Below, piece by piece: positions 25,401 through 32,381 of a stretch of DNA of 64,000 nt. The notes below the pieces were generated by a model that saw only the letters and a program-made list of their open reading frames with translations, was not told the DNA's origin and did not search any database. The translations under genes were made by a program, and so were the position numbers. This DNA comes from PFJX01 sp964542455 (GTDB taxonomy: Bacteria > Pseudomonadota > Gammaproteobacteria > Burkholderiales > Thiobacillaceae). The number at the start of each line of letters is the position of its first letter. The first letter of the stretch is position 1. The stretch lies in contig CAZIUC010000020.1 of assembly GCA_964542455.1 (NCBI GenBank), positions 1 to 64,000 of the forward strand. The letters are read 5' to 3'.

Positions 25401-25976
25401 CAGGTCTTCCGCCAGGGTCACCGCGCGCGCCACATGGAGATCGCACTCCGGACGGCCGTCGCGTTGCAGTTCCAGGTAATAGCGATCCGGGAATCGCCGC
25501 GCCCACTCGCTCGCCAGGGCGCGCGCGTTGTCCAGCGCGCCATTCACCAACGCCTGCCCGACCTCGCCGAGATGGCCGCCGGAAAGCGCGATCAGCCCAT
25601 CCGACCAGGCATCGAACCAGGCCGGATTGACCAGCGCGCGGCCGCGATGCATGTTCTGGCGATAAGCGCGCGACAACAGTTCGCACAGGTTGTGCCAGCC
25701 GGCGCGATCCTGGACCAGCAGCAGCAGACGGGTCGGCTTGTCCTCCGCCCCCGGCCGCGCCACCCACAGGTCACAACCGGCAATCGGCTTCACGCCCTTC
25801 TTGCGCGCCGCCGAATAAAACTTCACCAGGCCGAAAGTGTTGGCCAGATCGGTCATCGCCAATGCCGGCATGGCATCGGACTTCGCCGCCTTCACCGCCT
25901 CGTCCACACGCAGGATGCTGTCCTGCACGGCGTATTCACTGTGCAGGCGGAGATGGATGAAGCGGGGATCGGTCAT
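22491..25976 (-). CDS. dnaE: DNA polymerase III subunit alpha
   Basis: The replicative polymerase subunit, 1161 aa, full length. The N-terminal PHP domain starts FIHLRLHSEYAVQDSI. The C-family polymerase core shows GPGRGSGAGSLVAFSIGITD and the catalytic aspartates in MPDFDIDFCQDNR. A helix-hairpin-helix and an OB fold follow (LLAGIVASMRTQMTRRGKMC), with the tau-binding region at the C terminus. It ends ALEAFGAVDVKYAVTLKSGG plus a short Arg/Glu/Ala tail. It stands as a single-gene unit. Confidence 0.98.
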   Translation of the reverse strand: MTDPRFIHLRLHSEYAVQDSILRVDEAVKAAKSDAMPALAMTDLANTFGLVKFYSAARKKGVKPIAGCDLWVARPGAEDKPTRLLLLVQDRAGWHNLCELLSRAYRQNMHRGRALVNPAWFDAWSDGLIALSGGHLGEVGQALVNGALDNARALASEWARRFPDRYYLELQRDGRPECDLHVARAVTLAEDLGLPVVATHPVQFLSRDDYTAHEARVCIAEGYTLGDKRRPKTFTEDDYFKTQDEMAELFADLPEALENSVAIARRCNLTLELGKSKLPDFPTPGGMPLDDYLRQFAQEGLDARMAVLFPDETERAARMPEYQARLELELDTIIQMGFPGYFLIVADFINWGKANGVPVGPGRGSGAGSLVAFSIGITDLDPLRYALLFERFLNPERVSMPDFDIDFCQDNRWRVIEYVREKYGADAVSQIVTFGTMAARAVVRDVGRVLDLSYNFCDLLSKMIPSAPGKNVTLAEALEQVPELKAKYDNEEDVRELFILAQKLEGLTRNVGMHAGGVLIAPGKLTDFCPLYNAEGSESVVSQFDKDDVEKVGLVKFDFLGLRNLTIIALAVKYIRRLDPTWDVNLETLPFTDPAAYDILRRANTTAIFQLESDGMKKLLVKLEPDRFEDIIAVLALYRPGPLGSGMVDDFVLRKKGKQKIDYFHPDLEACLEPTYGVIVYQEQVMQISQIIGGYTLGGADLLRRAMGKKKAEEMAKHREIMREGAAKKGYDPALAMRLFDLMEKFAEYGFNKSHTAAYAVVTYQTAWLKAHHAAAFMAASLSSDLDNTDTVKIFYDDALKNRLTILPPDVNQSSYRFVPVDRQSIRYGLGAVKGTGENAIDNITAAREAGGLFTSLFDFCRRVDRRVVNRRAIEALVRAGAFDALHPNRAAALMSVGLALEWAENQEANAAQDSLFGDVVAATPPPLVEVAEWPLKERLALEKTALGFYISGHPFDADGPSLKGIATRPLREVKPQSGQQLLAGIVASMRTQMTRRGKMCFVTLDDKTAQVEVAVFNETWEASRNFIKEDELLVVTGKASDDQYSGGMRVTADELMSLDAARTRYATGLKLTLKPGAELVNEARALIDLLTSYRESKQVGCPVTLSYSNSKATCDLALGSAWTLRLSNDLFSALEAFGAVDVKYAVTLKSGGRERERAAA

Positions 25977-26063
25977 GGAAAAAAGGCGGGGCGGAAAGCG
26001 GGCCCGGATTTTAACCCGCCCCCATGCGCCGACTCGGAGTGATGGGTGGATTCACTCAAGCAA

Positions 26064-26133
26064 TCTAGCGCTGGCGTCTCGCCGGCTCGGCTTTCTGATC
26101 AGGCCCACGAAGCCGGCGAGACGCCGGCGCTAC
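26064..26133. repeat. ~70-bp palindromic repeat (family R)
   Basis: CTAGCGCTGGCGTCTCGCCGG and its inverse CCGGCGAGACGCCGGCGCTA flank a central TGATCAGG. It lies between dnaE and the SlyD-type gene. Other copies share the TGTAGCGC...GCGCTACA ends and the TGATCAG centre. Confidence 0.85.
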
Positions 26134-26137
26134 ATGT

Positions 26138-26629
26138 TCAATGCTGGGTCGGCGGGCCTTGTTCGGCGGGGAAACCGGTGCTCATTTCTTCCTGAGTGGC
26201 GTTGCGCACCGAGACGACCGTGGCGACCACGGTGGCGGTGCGGCCGGCCAGGGGGTGGTTGCCGTCCAGGGTGACCTTGCCGTCGGCGATGTTGACCACG
26301 CGGAAGGTAAGCGAGTCGCCGGCATCGTTCTGCAATTCGGCTTCGGCGCCGACATAACGGATGGTGGGCGGAATGTTGTCGATCTCATCGACGATGACCA
26401 GATTTGGATCGCTCGGCCCGAAACCTTCCTCGGGCGTCACTTCCGCGCTCACCTGATCGCCGACCCCGCGCCCTTCCAGGGCGCGTTCCACGGCTTCGAA
26501 CAGGCCGCTGCCGGCACCGTGCACATAGCCCGTGGGCATATCCTGCTGGCCCATGACCTGGCCCTCTTCGCCCAGGACCGAGTAGGTGATGTACACCACT
26601 TTGCCGTGGCCGATACTGTCGTTGCTCAT
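26138..26629 (-). CDS. slyD: FKBP-type peptidyl-prolyl isomerase, SlyD-like
   Basis: A 163-aa cytoplasmic prolyl isomerase/chaperone. The FKBP half (KVVYITYSVLGEEGQVM, GSGLFEAVERALEGRGVGDQ) is interrupted by the insert-in-flap chaperone domain (EEGFGPSDPNLVIVDEI through LDGNHPLAGRTATVVATVVS). It lacks the long His/Cys-rich metal tail of E. coli SlyD and ends EMSTGFPAEQGPPTQH, so a nickel-delivery role is less likely. It is near the GH57 gene but no functional link is evident. Confidence 0.92.
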   Translation of the reverse strand: MSNDSIGHGKVVYITYSVLGEEGQVMGQQDMPTGYVHGAGSGLFEAVERALEGRGVGDQVSAEVTPEEGFGPSDPNLVIVDEIDNIPPTIRYVGAEAELQNDAGDSLTFRVVNIADGKVTLDGNHPLAGRTATVVATVVSVRNATQEEMSTGFPAEQGPPTQH

Positions 26630-26688
26630 TATTCAGATTCTCCAATAGTGATGGGGCGGCGGGCCATTCCGCGCCCCTACGAGAAAAG

Positions 26689-28701
26689 TCAGCGGGCCAG
26701 CGCCGCCACTTCCAGTTGCAGATTGACTTCGAAGGGACCGTCCACTTCCCAGATGAGGGTGAGTTCGATGGCCTGCATGATCTTTTCGAAGCCGGCCTCG
26801 GATTGTGAAACGGTGTGGTGCGGTTGCGCCTTGACGCGAGTCGGAACGGACGAGCGCAGGCGGATGGCGCCGCCGAGGTAATGGTCTTCCATAACCAGGT
26901 CAGTCAGCGCGTCCCAGGTGAAACTCTGGCCGAATCCGCCGGGAACTTCTCCATCGACCACATAGCGGCCGGCAACGCCGTCGCAGCAGGGCATGGCGAT
27001 ATTGAGACGGGTGGACAAACGGCCGTTACCCACGGTTTTCAGCGCGACCGACAGCAGGTTGTCGCGCACACTGTAAACCTTGGCGACCCGGGTTTTTCCC
27101 GCCTCGCCCATGCACAGCACGGCGCCGCCCTGGACGAAGGTGGTGGCGTATTCCACCGGCAGCTTTTGCTCGAAGTCGGTCCAACTCTCCGCGAACAGGC
27201 CGCGCGCGCGGGTGTCGGGCGTGAGATCTTCCGGCTTGATCTCGTGTTTGAAGCGCACCACGTCATGCGCCGAGGCGATGCCCTCGCCTTCGTGCCCCTT
27301 GAGCGCGGCGGCGCCCGCCTTGGCCTTCTCGTGGTAATGCTCTTCGTAGCGGCGCAGGGTATCGGCGAAGTTCTGCGCCAGCGGGTAGCTGGACAGTTCG
27401 ATCAGGGCGGCGTCCTTGTCCGGGCGCATCACGGCCTGGAGGGCGAGGCTGGTCAGGAACACTTCCTCGCGCCCGTCCAGATCGAGGTCGGCGGTGGCGA
27501 GCGGCGGACGCGGTTGCAGGCCATCGAGACGGCGTTCCAGTTGAATCATGGCGTGCCACACGGCGCGGCGCAGATGCGGCAGATAGATGCCGCCGAACAG
27601 GCCATGCCAATAGGCATCGTTGGCCTGCGATTCGTGCAGGAGTTCGACCAGATCCTGGCGCACCTGCCCCTCGGGCAGGGAGGACAGACGCTCGGACAGT
27701 CCCAGCATGCGTTTGTGCGCCCAGTTCGCTTCCGGGTAGCGGGTGAGGAAATTCTTCCAGATGCCGCCACGGATGAAGGGGCGGTCGCGCTCCAGCACGC
27801 CTTCGCGTTGCGCCGCGTGCACCAGTTCCGAGTAGCGCTGGGCGGCCGCCGCCGGCAGGGTCCATTCGCCCATTTCGCTGTAGGAAACGGTGGGCAGGTA
27901 GACCACGCCACGGGTGCGCGTTTCCCGATGGTGGTCGCGGATATGGGCGCTGCGTATGGTCTGCGAGGCGAGCGTGCCCTCGATGAAATCCTTGAGCCAG
28001 CCACGGCCGTAGACCCAATCGTAGGTTTCCGGCCAGATGCCGAATTTCTCGATGTCGTCGAAGTAGATGGCGGCAGCCCCGCCTGTCTCGTCCGCCAGCG
28101 ATTCGATATAGGAGACCGCTTCGTAGGCCGGCGAAAACGGCAGGCGATAGCGCAGCGCTTCGGAAATCGGATAGACGTCGATACGGCGGCCGTCTTCCTC
28201 GGTGGTGTGGTAGCCGTTCAGTTGCTCCCGCTCGGCGCCGGCGCAGAGGAAATGGTAGTCGTCCACCATCACATAACGGATACCGGAATCGGCCAGGGCC
28301 GGCACCACGGTGGCTTCCCAGACCCGCTCGGTCAACCAGGCGCCATCCGGGCGCTGCCCGAAATACTGTTCGATGCGGTCGGACATGGCGGCGAGCTGGC
28401 TCATGCGATCACGGTAGGGAATCACCGCCAGCACCGGCTCCATGTCACCGGCGCCGAAGAACTCCACCTGGCCGCGCGCGGCCATCTCGCGCAGCAAAGC
28501 CATATCGTCGGGGTAATGGGTGAACAACCACTCCAGCAACCAGCCGGAGGAATGCAACGCGAACTTGAAATCGGGGTAGCGGTAGACGGTTTCCAGGAAG
28601 GGCTTGTAGCAACGCTGGTGGGCATCCTCCATGACTTCCGGGAAATTGCCGACGGGCTGGTGAGCGTGAACGCCGAAAAGAAGACTGACGGTTTGAGGCA
28701 T
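26689..28701 (-). CDS. Glycoside hydrolase family 57 protein, 4-alpha-glucanotransferase type
   Basis: A 670-aa enzyme acting on alpha-1,4-glucans. The GH57 motifs appear in order: HAHQP (13-16 region), GAGDMEPV, LTERVWE with the nucleophile Glu125, FDDIEKFGIWPE with the acid/base Asp near 215-216, and YPEANWAHKRMLGLS. The spacing matches the Thermococcus litoralis 4-alpha-glucanotransferase, whose catalytic residues are Glu123 and Asp214. The C-terminal half is the beta-rich DUF1925/DUF1926 part. There is no signal peptide, so a cytoplasmic glycogen or maltodextrin role is likely. No glycogen genes are adjacent. Confidence 0.9.
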   Translation of the reverse strand: MPQTVSLLFGVHAHQPVGNFPEVMEDAHQRCYKPFLETVYRYPDFKFALHSSGWLLEWLFTHYPDDMALLREMAARGQVEFFGAGDMEPVLAVIPYRDRMSQLAAMSDRIEQYFGQRPDGAWLTERVWEATVVPALADSGIRYVMVDDYHFLCAGAEREQLNGYHTTEEDGRRIDVYPISEALRYRLPFSPAYEAVSYIESLADETGGAAAIYFDDIEKFGIWPETYDWVYGRGWLKDFIEGTLASQTIRSAHIRDHHRETRTRGVVYLPTVSYSEMGEWTLPAAAAQRYSELVHAAQREGVLERDRPFIRGGIWKNFLTRYPEANWAHKRMLGLSERLSSLPEGQVRQDLVELLHESQANDAYWHGLFGGIYLPHLRRAVWHAMIQLERRLDGLQPRPPLATADLDLDGREEVFLTSLALQAVMRPDKDAALIELSSYPLAQNFADTLRRYEEHYHEKAKAGAAALKGHEGEGIASAHDVVRFKHEIKPEDLTPDTRARGLFAESWTDFEQKLPVEYATTFVQGGAVLCMGEAGKTRVAKVYSVRDNLLSVALKTVGNGRLSTRLNIAMPCCDGVAGRYVVDGEVPGGFGQSFTWDALTDLVMEDHYLGGAIRLRSSVPTRVKAQPHHTVSQSEAGFEKIMQAIELTLIWEVDGPFEVNLQLEVAALAR

Positions 28702-28861
28702 GAAAAATCCTGGTGTTTCGAATGAGGGTGGCAGGTTGACGGATTACGACACCGCGTCGGGTCCAACCGGCAACCATGGGAGGGACCGAAGCATATCAGC
28801 CCGCCCCCACCGGGTGCGCAAAGCGCGGCCGATTACACCGGCCACAACCCACCACACCGAC

Positions 28862-29323
28862 TTAATTCACCCCGGCGCCGCAACCGCCCGCCGTCACCTT
28901 CACGGTCTTGGCCGCTTTGTAGAACCGCCCCGCGCTACGCGCCACCACCCACACCTGGGCCGTTTGGGAAACCTTGATGCGCATCTGCAGCGCCGGCACC
29001 ACTTCCGGCGCGATATGGAATGCCGCGACCAAGGGTTGCGGGTTTCTGTCCACAAAGACCACCAGGGTATCGACCTCGGGCAACGCGCAGAAAAAATCGA
29101 TAAACACGCTCGCGCCATCTTCCGCGATGTCCGGCGCCCGAATCCGGATCGCGTCGCTCAGGACCGGGTTAATGCCCTGTAACGCCCGCAAGGCATCCGT
29201 CAGGGCGGTATTTCTGCCGGCGGCGAGCACCGCGCGGGGATGCAATAGTCCGGCCGCAACCGCGACTGAAAGCACGGCGGTCGAAACCGTTCCGCGCAGG
29301 ATGTTTCTTCTTGCTTGATTCAT
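28862..29323 (-). CDS. soxY: SoxY-like thiosulfate-oxidation carrier protein
   Basis: SoxY carries sulfur intermediates on a C-terminal swinging-arm cysteine in periplasmic thiosulfate oxidation. From ATG 29323, with GGAG ten bases upstream, the protein is 153 aa. A twin-arginine signal (ARRNILRGT, then a hydrophobic run ending VLAA) fits Tat export. The immunoglobulin-like core (ASVFIDFFCALPEVDTLVVF, VPALQMRIKV) ends in VKVTAGGCGAGVN, with Cys148 in the carrier motif. Canonical SoxY ends GGCGG; here three more residues follow. No soxZ or other sox gene is adjacent, which is unusual. Confidence 0.82.
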   Translation of the reverse strand: MNQARRNILRGTVSTAVLSVAVAAGLLHPRAVLAAGRNTALTDALRALQGINPVLSDAIRIRAPDIAEDGASVFIDFFCALPEVDTLVVFVDRNPQPLVAAFHIAPEVVPALQMRIKVSQTAQVWVVARSAGRFYKAAKTVKVTAGGCGAGVN

Positions 29324-29573
29324 GACTTGCTCCGGCATCAAAGGGGAATTTCTGGATGCCCGATCTTCCCACGGCAATGGCGAATCAGACCTCGAGCAGG
29401 CTCGCCGCGGCCGATTCAACCGCGGTCAAGTTGCAAATATCGCGGCTGCCGTGAAGCCGATTACGTGCCTCATGCACGCCACTCGCGCGGTGGTACGCCG
29501 CCGGCTGAGCCTGCCGGCTCCGTGGGGCACGCGGGGCGCCCCGGAACGAGGCGCTTGTCGTATTACCCTAGGA

Positions 29574-30170
29574 TTACAGCGGGTTATAGGTGCGTTCCCG
29601 CGTGTAGTGCAGATAGCCGACGCTGGCGCCGGTGCGCCAGCCGGCGCCCAGGCGTATCGGGGCGAGCACGATGTCCTGGCGGCGCTGGTAGTTCATGCCG
29701 ATCCCCGCGACCCAGTAGAGACTGCCGTCGACGCCGGGGAAGCGCTGGTAGATGTCGTTCTTCGACCGCAGGTTGTAGACCAGGGTGAATACCTTGGAGG
29801 CGTTGAAGCCGAGATCGAAGCCCACGGAGGGGCCTTGCCAATACACCTTCGCGGTTTCACCGTTCTTCAGTATCAGATCGCCCTTGCCGTAACTGAGTCC
29901 CACGGTGATGGCTGCCGAGAGTTCCTCGCCCTTGATGTAGCCGACCGGTCTGCCCTGTTCCTTGAAGGCCTTCTCGATTGCCTTGGCAAGCCCCTCGCTG
30001 GCCTCGCCAAAAAACATCTTGGCCTCTTTCACGATGGAGTCCTGGTCATAGGTGTTCTTCTCATCTTCCGCCGCGTTGGCCGGGGCGATCTGCGCCAGCA
30101 AGACGAACAGGCCGAGCAGAAACAGGCGGCTGACACTCGGGAAATTGTGGGGTGAGATCAGATTGCGCAT
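29574..30170 (-). CDS. DUF1134-family exported protein
   Basis: A 198-aa protein starting at ATG 30170, with GGAG nearby; the frame runs further upstream but without signal. The N-terminal signal peptide ends near APANAAED. The mature part (MFFGEASEGLAKAIEKAFK, GLSYGKGDLILKNG, WQGPSVGFDLGFNASKVFTL) matches the DUF1134 family of periplasmic proteins related to YSC84-like lipid-binding folds. Function unknown. Confidence 0.85.
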   Translation of the reverse strand: MRNLISPHNFPSVSRLFLLGLFVLLAQIAPANAAEDEKNTYDQDSIVKEAKMFFGEASEGLAKAIEKAFKEQGRPVGYIKGEELSAAITVGLSYGKGDLILKNGETAKVYWQGPSVGFDLGFNASKVFTLVYNLRSKNDIYQRFPGVDGSLYWVAGIGMNYQRRQDIVLAPIRLGAGWRTGASVGYLHYTRERTYNPL

Positions 30171-30237
30171 GGCGTTCTCCAGGAAGGGATATGGCGTGAT
30201 AGTAATCCGCTGGCATTCTGTTGAACCTGATTTGCTG

Positions 30238-31659
30238 TCAAGCCCGACGGCAGTCGCCCAGCACGCGCAACACGCGCGCCCGCAACGTCGCGAAATCGCC
30301 GTGCACCTCGCCATAGCGGGCGCGTTCGAGCGCCTTGATCAATTCGTCCAGGCCTTCGCAGTGAGCTTCTGCCCGCAGACGGTCAAGCCAGAGGCCCAGG
30401 GTGGCTGCGGGATGGAGGTGGCGCCGCAATGAAAAGCCACGCGCGGCGCGCGACAGGCTTTCCGTATCCGTGGCGGCGGCCACCGCCATCAGGCCGCGCC
30501 GTTTCCACCAGCGCCAGGCGAGCCGGCGGGCCGCCCAGGTGAACAAGGCGGCGAGCAGGGCAACGGCGAGGAGGCGCGTCAGCCAGCGCGCCAGGGACTC
30601 CAGCGCGGGATTCACGATTTGCACCTGGCCGCCCGCCACGGTCAGGCTTTCCAGGCGGCCGCCGACGGGGTCGAACCAGGGCAAGACCAAGTTCGGCAAG
30701 ACGAGCGGGCCACTTTCCCGCGCGTTGGCGTAAAGCGTCACGCGCAGGCGGGTCAGGGGCGAATCGCGCGTCTCGCCGGGCAGGGTTTCCAGCGTCGGTG
30801 CGTAAGCATTCAAGCCGGGCCGGTCGCGCAGTTGCAGCGCCAGCAGCGCTTTCAGGCCTTCCTCGCTATAGCCGCCGACGACCTCGAAACGCCAGGCCAG
30901 AGGACGGTTCACGGGCCAGATCGCGGGTCGCTTTTCCACGGTCAGGCGCGGCTGGCCGATGGCGACATCGAGCGGCAGCCAGGCCGGCACGGCGGCGACC
31001 GTGAAGGCGACGGCGGGCGCGGGGAAACGCAGCTGCCGGCCGAACTTGCCGGCTTCCAGCATGGGCAAAAACAGCTGCGACGGCCCGGCCTGGGTCGGAA
31101 TGATCATCCAGTGCCAACGATGCGCGGTGCAACGAACGCCGTCGCGCTCCACATCCATCTGTTCCTCGCCGAGCGGGCGCTGATACAGCGCGGCATGGAG
31201 CGGCAACGGCGGGCGCTTCCAGTCGAGGCTGCCGTCGTCGCAGGCTTCCAGGGTGAGGCGGGTGGGTTGCCGTTCGATGGGTGTCGCCGGCTCGCTTTCC
31301 ACCCGAAACAGCACCTGAGGCGTGTCCACGGAACCCGCCGTCACAGTCACGCCGGCCGGCCGGGTACGCGCCGCGCCGGCTTGCAGCGTGGGGAGGTTGA
31401 GGCGGCCTGTACGCAGCGGGTAGAGGGTCAGAACCAGGGTTTCCTCATCGCCGGAACGCGACAGCGTGCGGCCGCGCACCTCGAAATCCGCCGCCAGGGG
31501 CGCCAGGTCGATCTGCTCCAGCGCAGTGCCGGTCAGTGTCAGTGTCAGGGGCTCGCCTAAAGCCAGGGTGGGGTGGTCGAGCCGGGTTTTCAGGCCAGCG
31601 GCACTCGCGGCTGCGGCCATGAGCAACAGGAAGGACAAGCTGAGGATGCGGGCTACCAC
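30238..31659 (-). CDS. batD: BatD-like membrane protein of the moxR/bat operon
   Basis: A 473-aa protein with a signal peptide (ILSLSFLLLMAAAASAAG), repeated beta-sandwich domains in the periplasm, and a C-terminal membrane helix (LLAVALLAALFTWAARRL) followed by a cytoplasmic helical tail. This is the BatD/oxygen-tolerance layout. The start is GTG 31659, overlapping the TPR gene by 7 bp. It is last in the moxR-bat operon, whose products are thought to form a membrane-associated chaperone or stress complex; a direct function is unproven. Confidence 0.88.
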   Translation of the reverse strand: MVARILSLSFLLLMAAAASAAGLKTRLDHPTLALGEPLTLTLTGTALEQIDLAPLAADFEVRGRTLSRSGDEETLVLTLYPLRTGRLNLPTLQAGAARTRPAGVTVTAGSVDTPQVLFRVESEPATPIERQPTRLTLEACDDGSLDWKRPPLPLHAALYQRPLGEEQMDVERDGVRCTAHRWHWMIIPTQAGPSQLFLPMLEAGKFGRQLRFPAPAVAFTVAAVPAWLPLDVAIGQPRLTVEKRPAIWPVNRPLAWRFEVVGGYSEEGLKALLALQLRDRPGLNAYAPTLETLPGETRDSPLTRLRVTLYANARESGPLVLPNLVLPWFDPVGGRLESLTVAGGQVQIVNPALESLARWLTRLLAVALLAALFTWAARRLAWRWWKRRGLMAVAAATDTESLSRAARGFSLRRHLHPAATLGLWLDRLRAEAHCEGLDELIKALERARYGEVHGDFATLRARVLRVLGDCRRA

Positions 31660-32381
31660 GGCTCGCCCCCCGGTTCGGCGGGCGAACCACGATCCTGCCG
31701 CAACAGGCCTTTGAGCATCGCCTGTGGCCGGTCGCCCAGCAGTTCCAGTTTCTTCAAGCCGGATTGCAAACTCGCGGCGCCGAGTTCCGCGTTGTTGCTC
31801 CCGCCGCTTGAGCCTTGCAGACGCGCCCCCGCCGCCGTGCCGCCGCCGACCATCGCCCGGGCCTCGGAGGCGTCCAGCTCGCGCACCGCGCGTTCACTTT
31901 CCCAGTCCAGGTTCACCTCTCCCTGTGCCAGTTGCCCACGGCGGCCACGCAGGTCGCTATCGAACGGCGTGCCGTAATGCTTGGTCAGGCGAATACGGGC
32001 CTGGGCCAGATTGGCGCGCGCCTTGGCATCCTGGGGGCGTGACAACAACACCGCCGCATAGGCTTCCGCGGCGGCGCGCCAGTTGCCCAGGCCGTAGTGG
32101 GCATTGCCCAGGTTGTAGAGCGCGTCGTCACGTTGCCGCGCATCCCGCGCCAACAGCAGGGCGGCGCCGAAATGAGCGGCGGCGGCGCGATAGTCGTTCA
32201 GCTTCCAGGCCGCCGCTCCCGCGCCGAACTGGCCGGCGTAGCCGCCCTCCCGGGCGAACCGGGTCTGGGCCTGGGCGTAAAGGCCGCTCTGGTAGAGGGT
32301 GTGGGCGGAAGGTGGGCTATCGGCGATTGCCGAGGCGGAGAGCAACAATGCCAGCAGCGGCCAGCTACGCATGGTCGTCAT
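31653..32381 (-). CDS. batC: BatC-like TPR protein
   Basis: A 242-aa exported TPR protein: signal peptide MRSWPLLALLLSASAIA, then tetratricopeptide helices (SGLYAQAQTRFAREGGYAG, DDALYNLGNAHYGLGNWRAA, AAVLLSRPQDAKARANLAQA). A low-complexity, Gly/Ser-rich C-terminal region follows. TPR partners of BatA/BatB are known as BatB/C/E proteins. Part of its first codons and upstream sequence is copied in the 213-bp tandem unit at 32677-32889. Confidence 0.88.
   Translation of the reverse strand: MTTMRSWPLLALLLSASAIADSPPSAHTLYQSGLYAQAQTRFAREGGYAGQFGAGAAAWKLNDYRAAAAHFGAALLLARDARQRDDALYNLGNAHYGLGNWRAAAEAYAAVLLSRPQDAKARANLAQARIRLTKHYGTPFDSDLRGRRGQLAQGEVNLDWESERAVRELDASEARAMVGGGTAAGARLQGSSGGSNNAELGAASLQSGLKKLELLGDRPQAMLKGLLRQDRGSPAEPGGEPW

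Noticed and set aside
24028..26042. Large ORFs antisense or out of frame to dnaE (579 and 535 aa)
   Set aside because: Arg/Gly/Ala-rich low-complexity shadows of GC-rich dnaE, without domains.
26815..28725. 636-aa ORF antisense to the GH57 gene
   Set aside because: Shadow frame of a GC-rich gene; the GH57 catalytic motifs on the minus strand are decisive.
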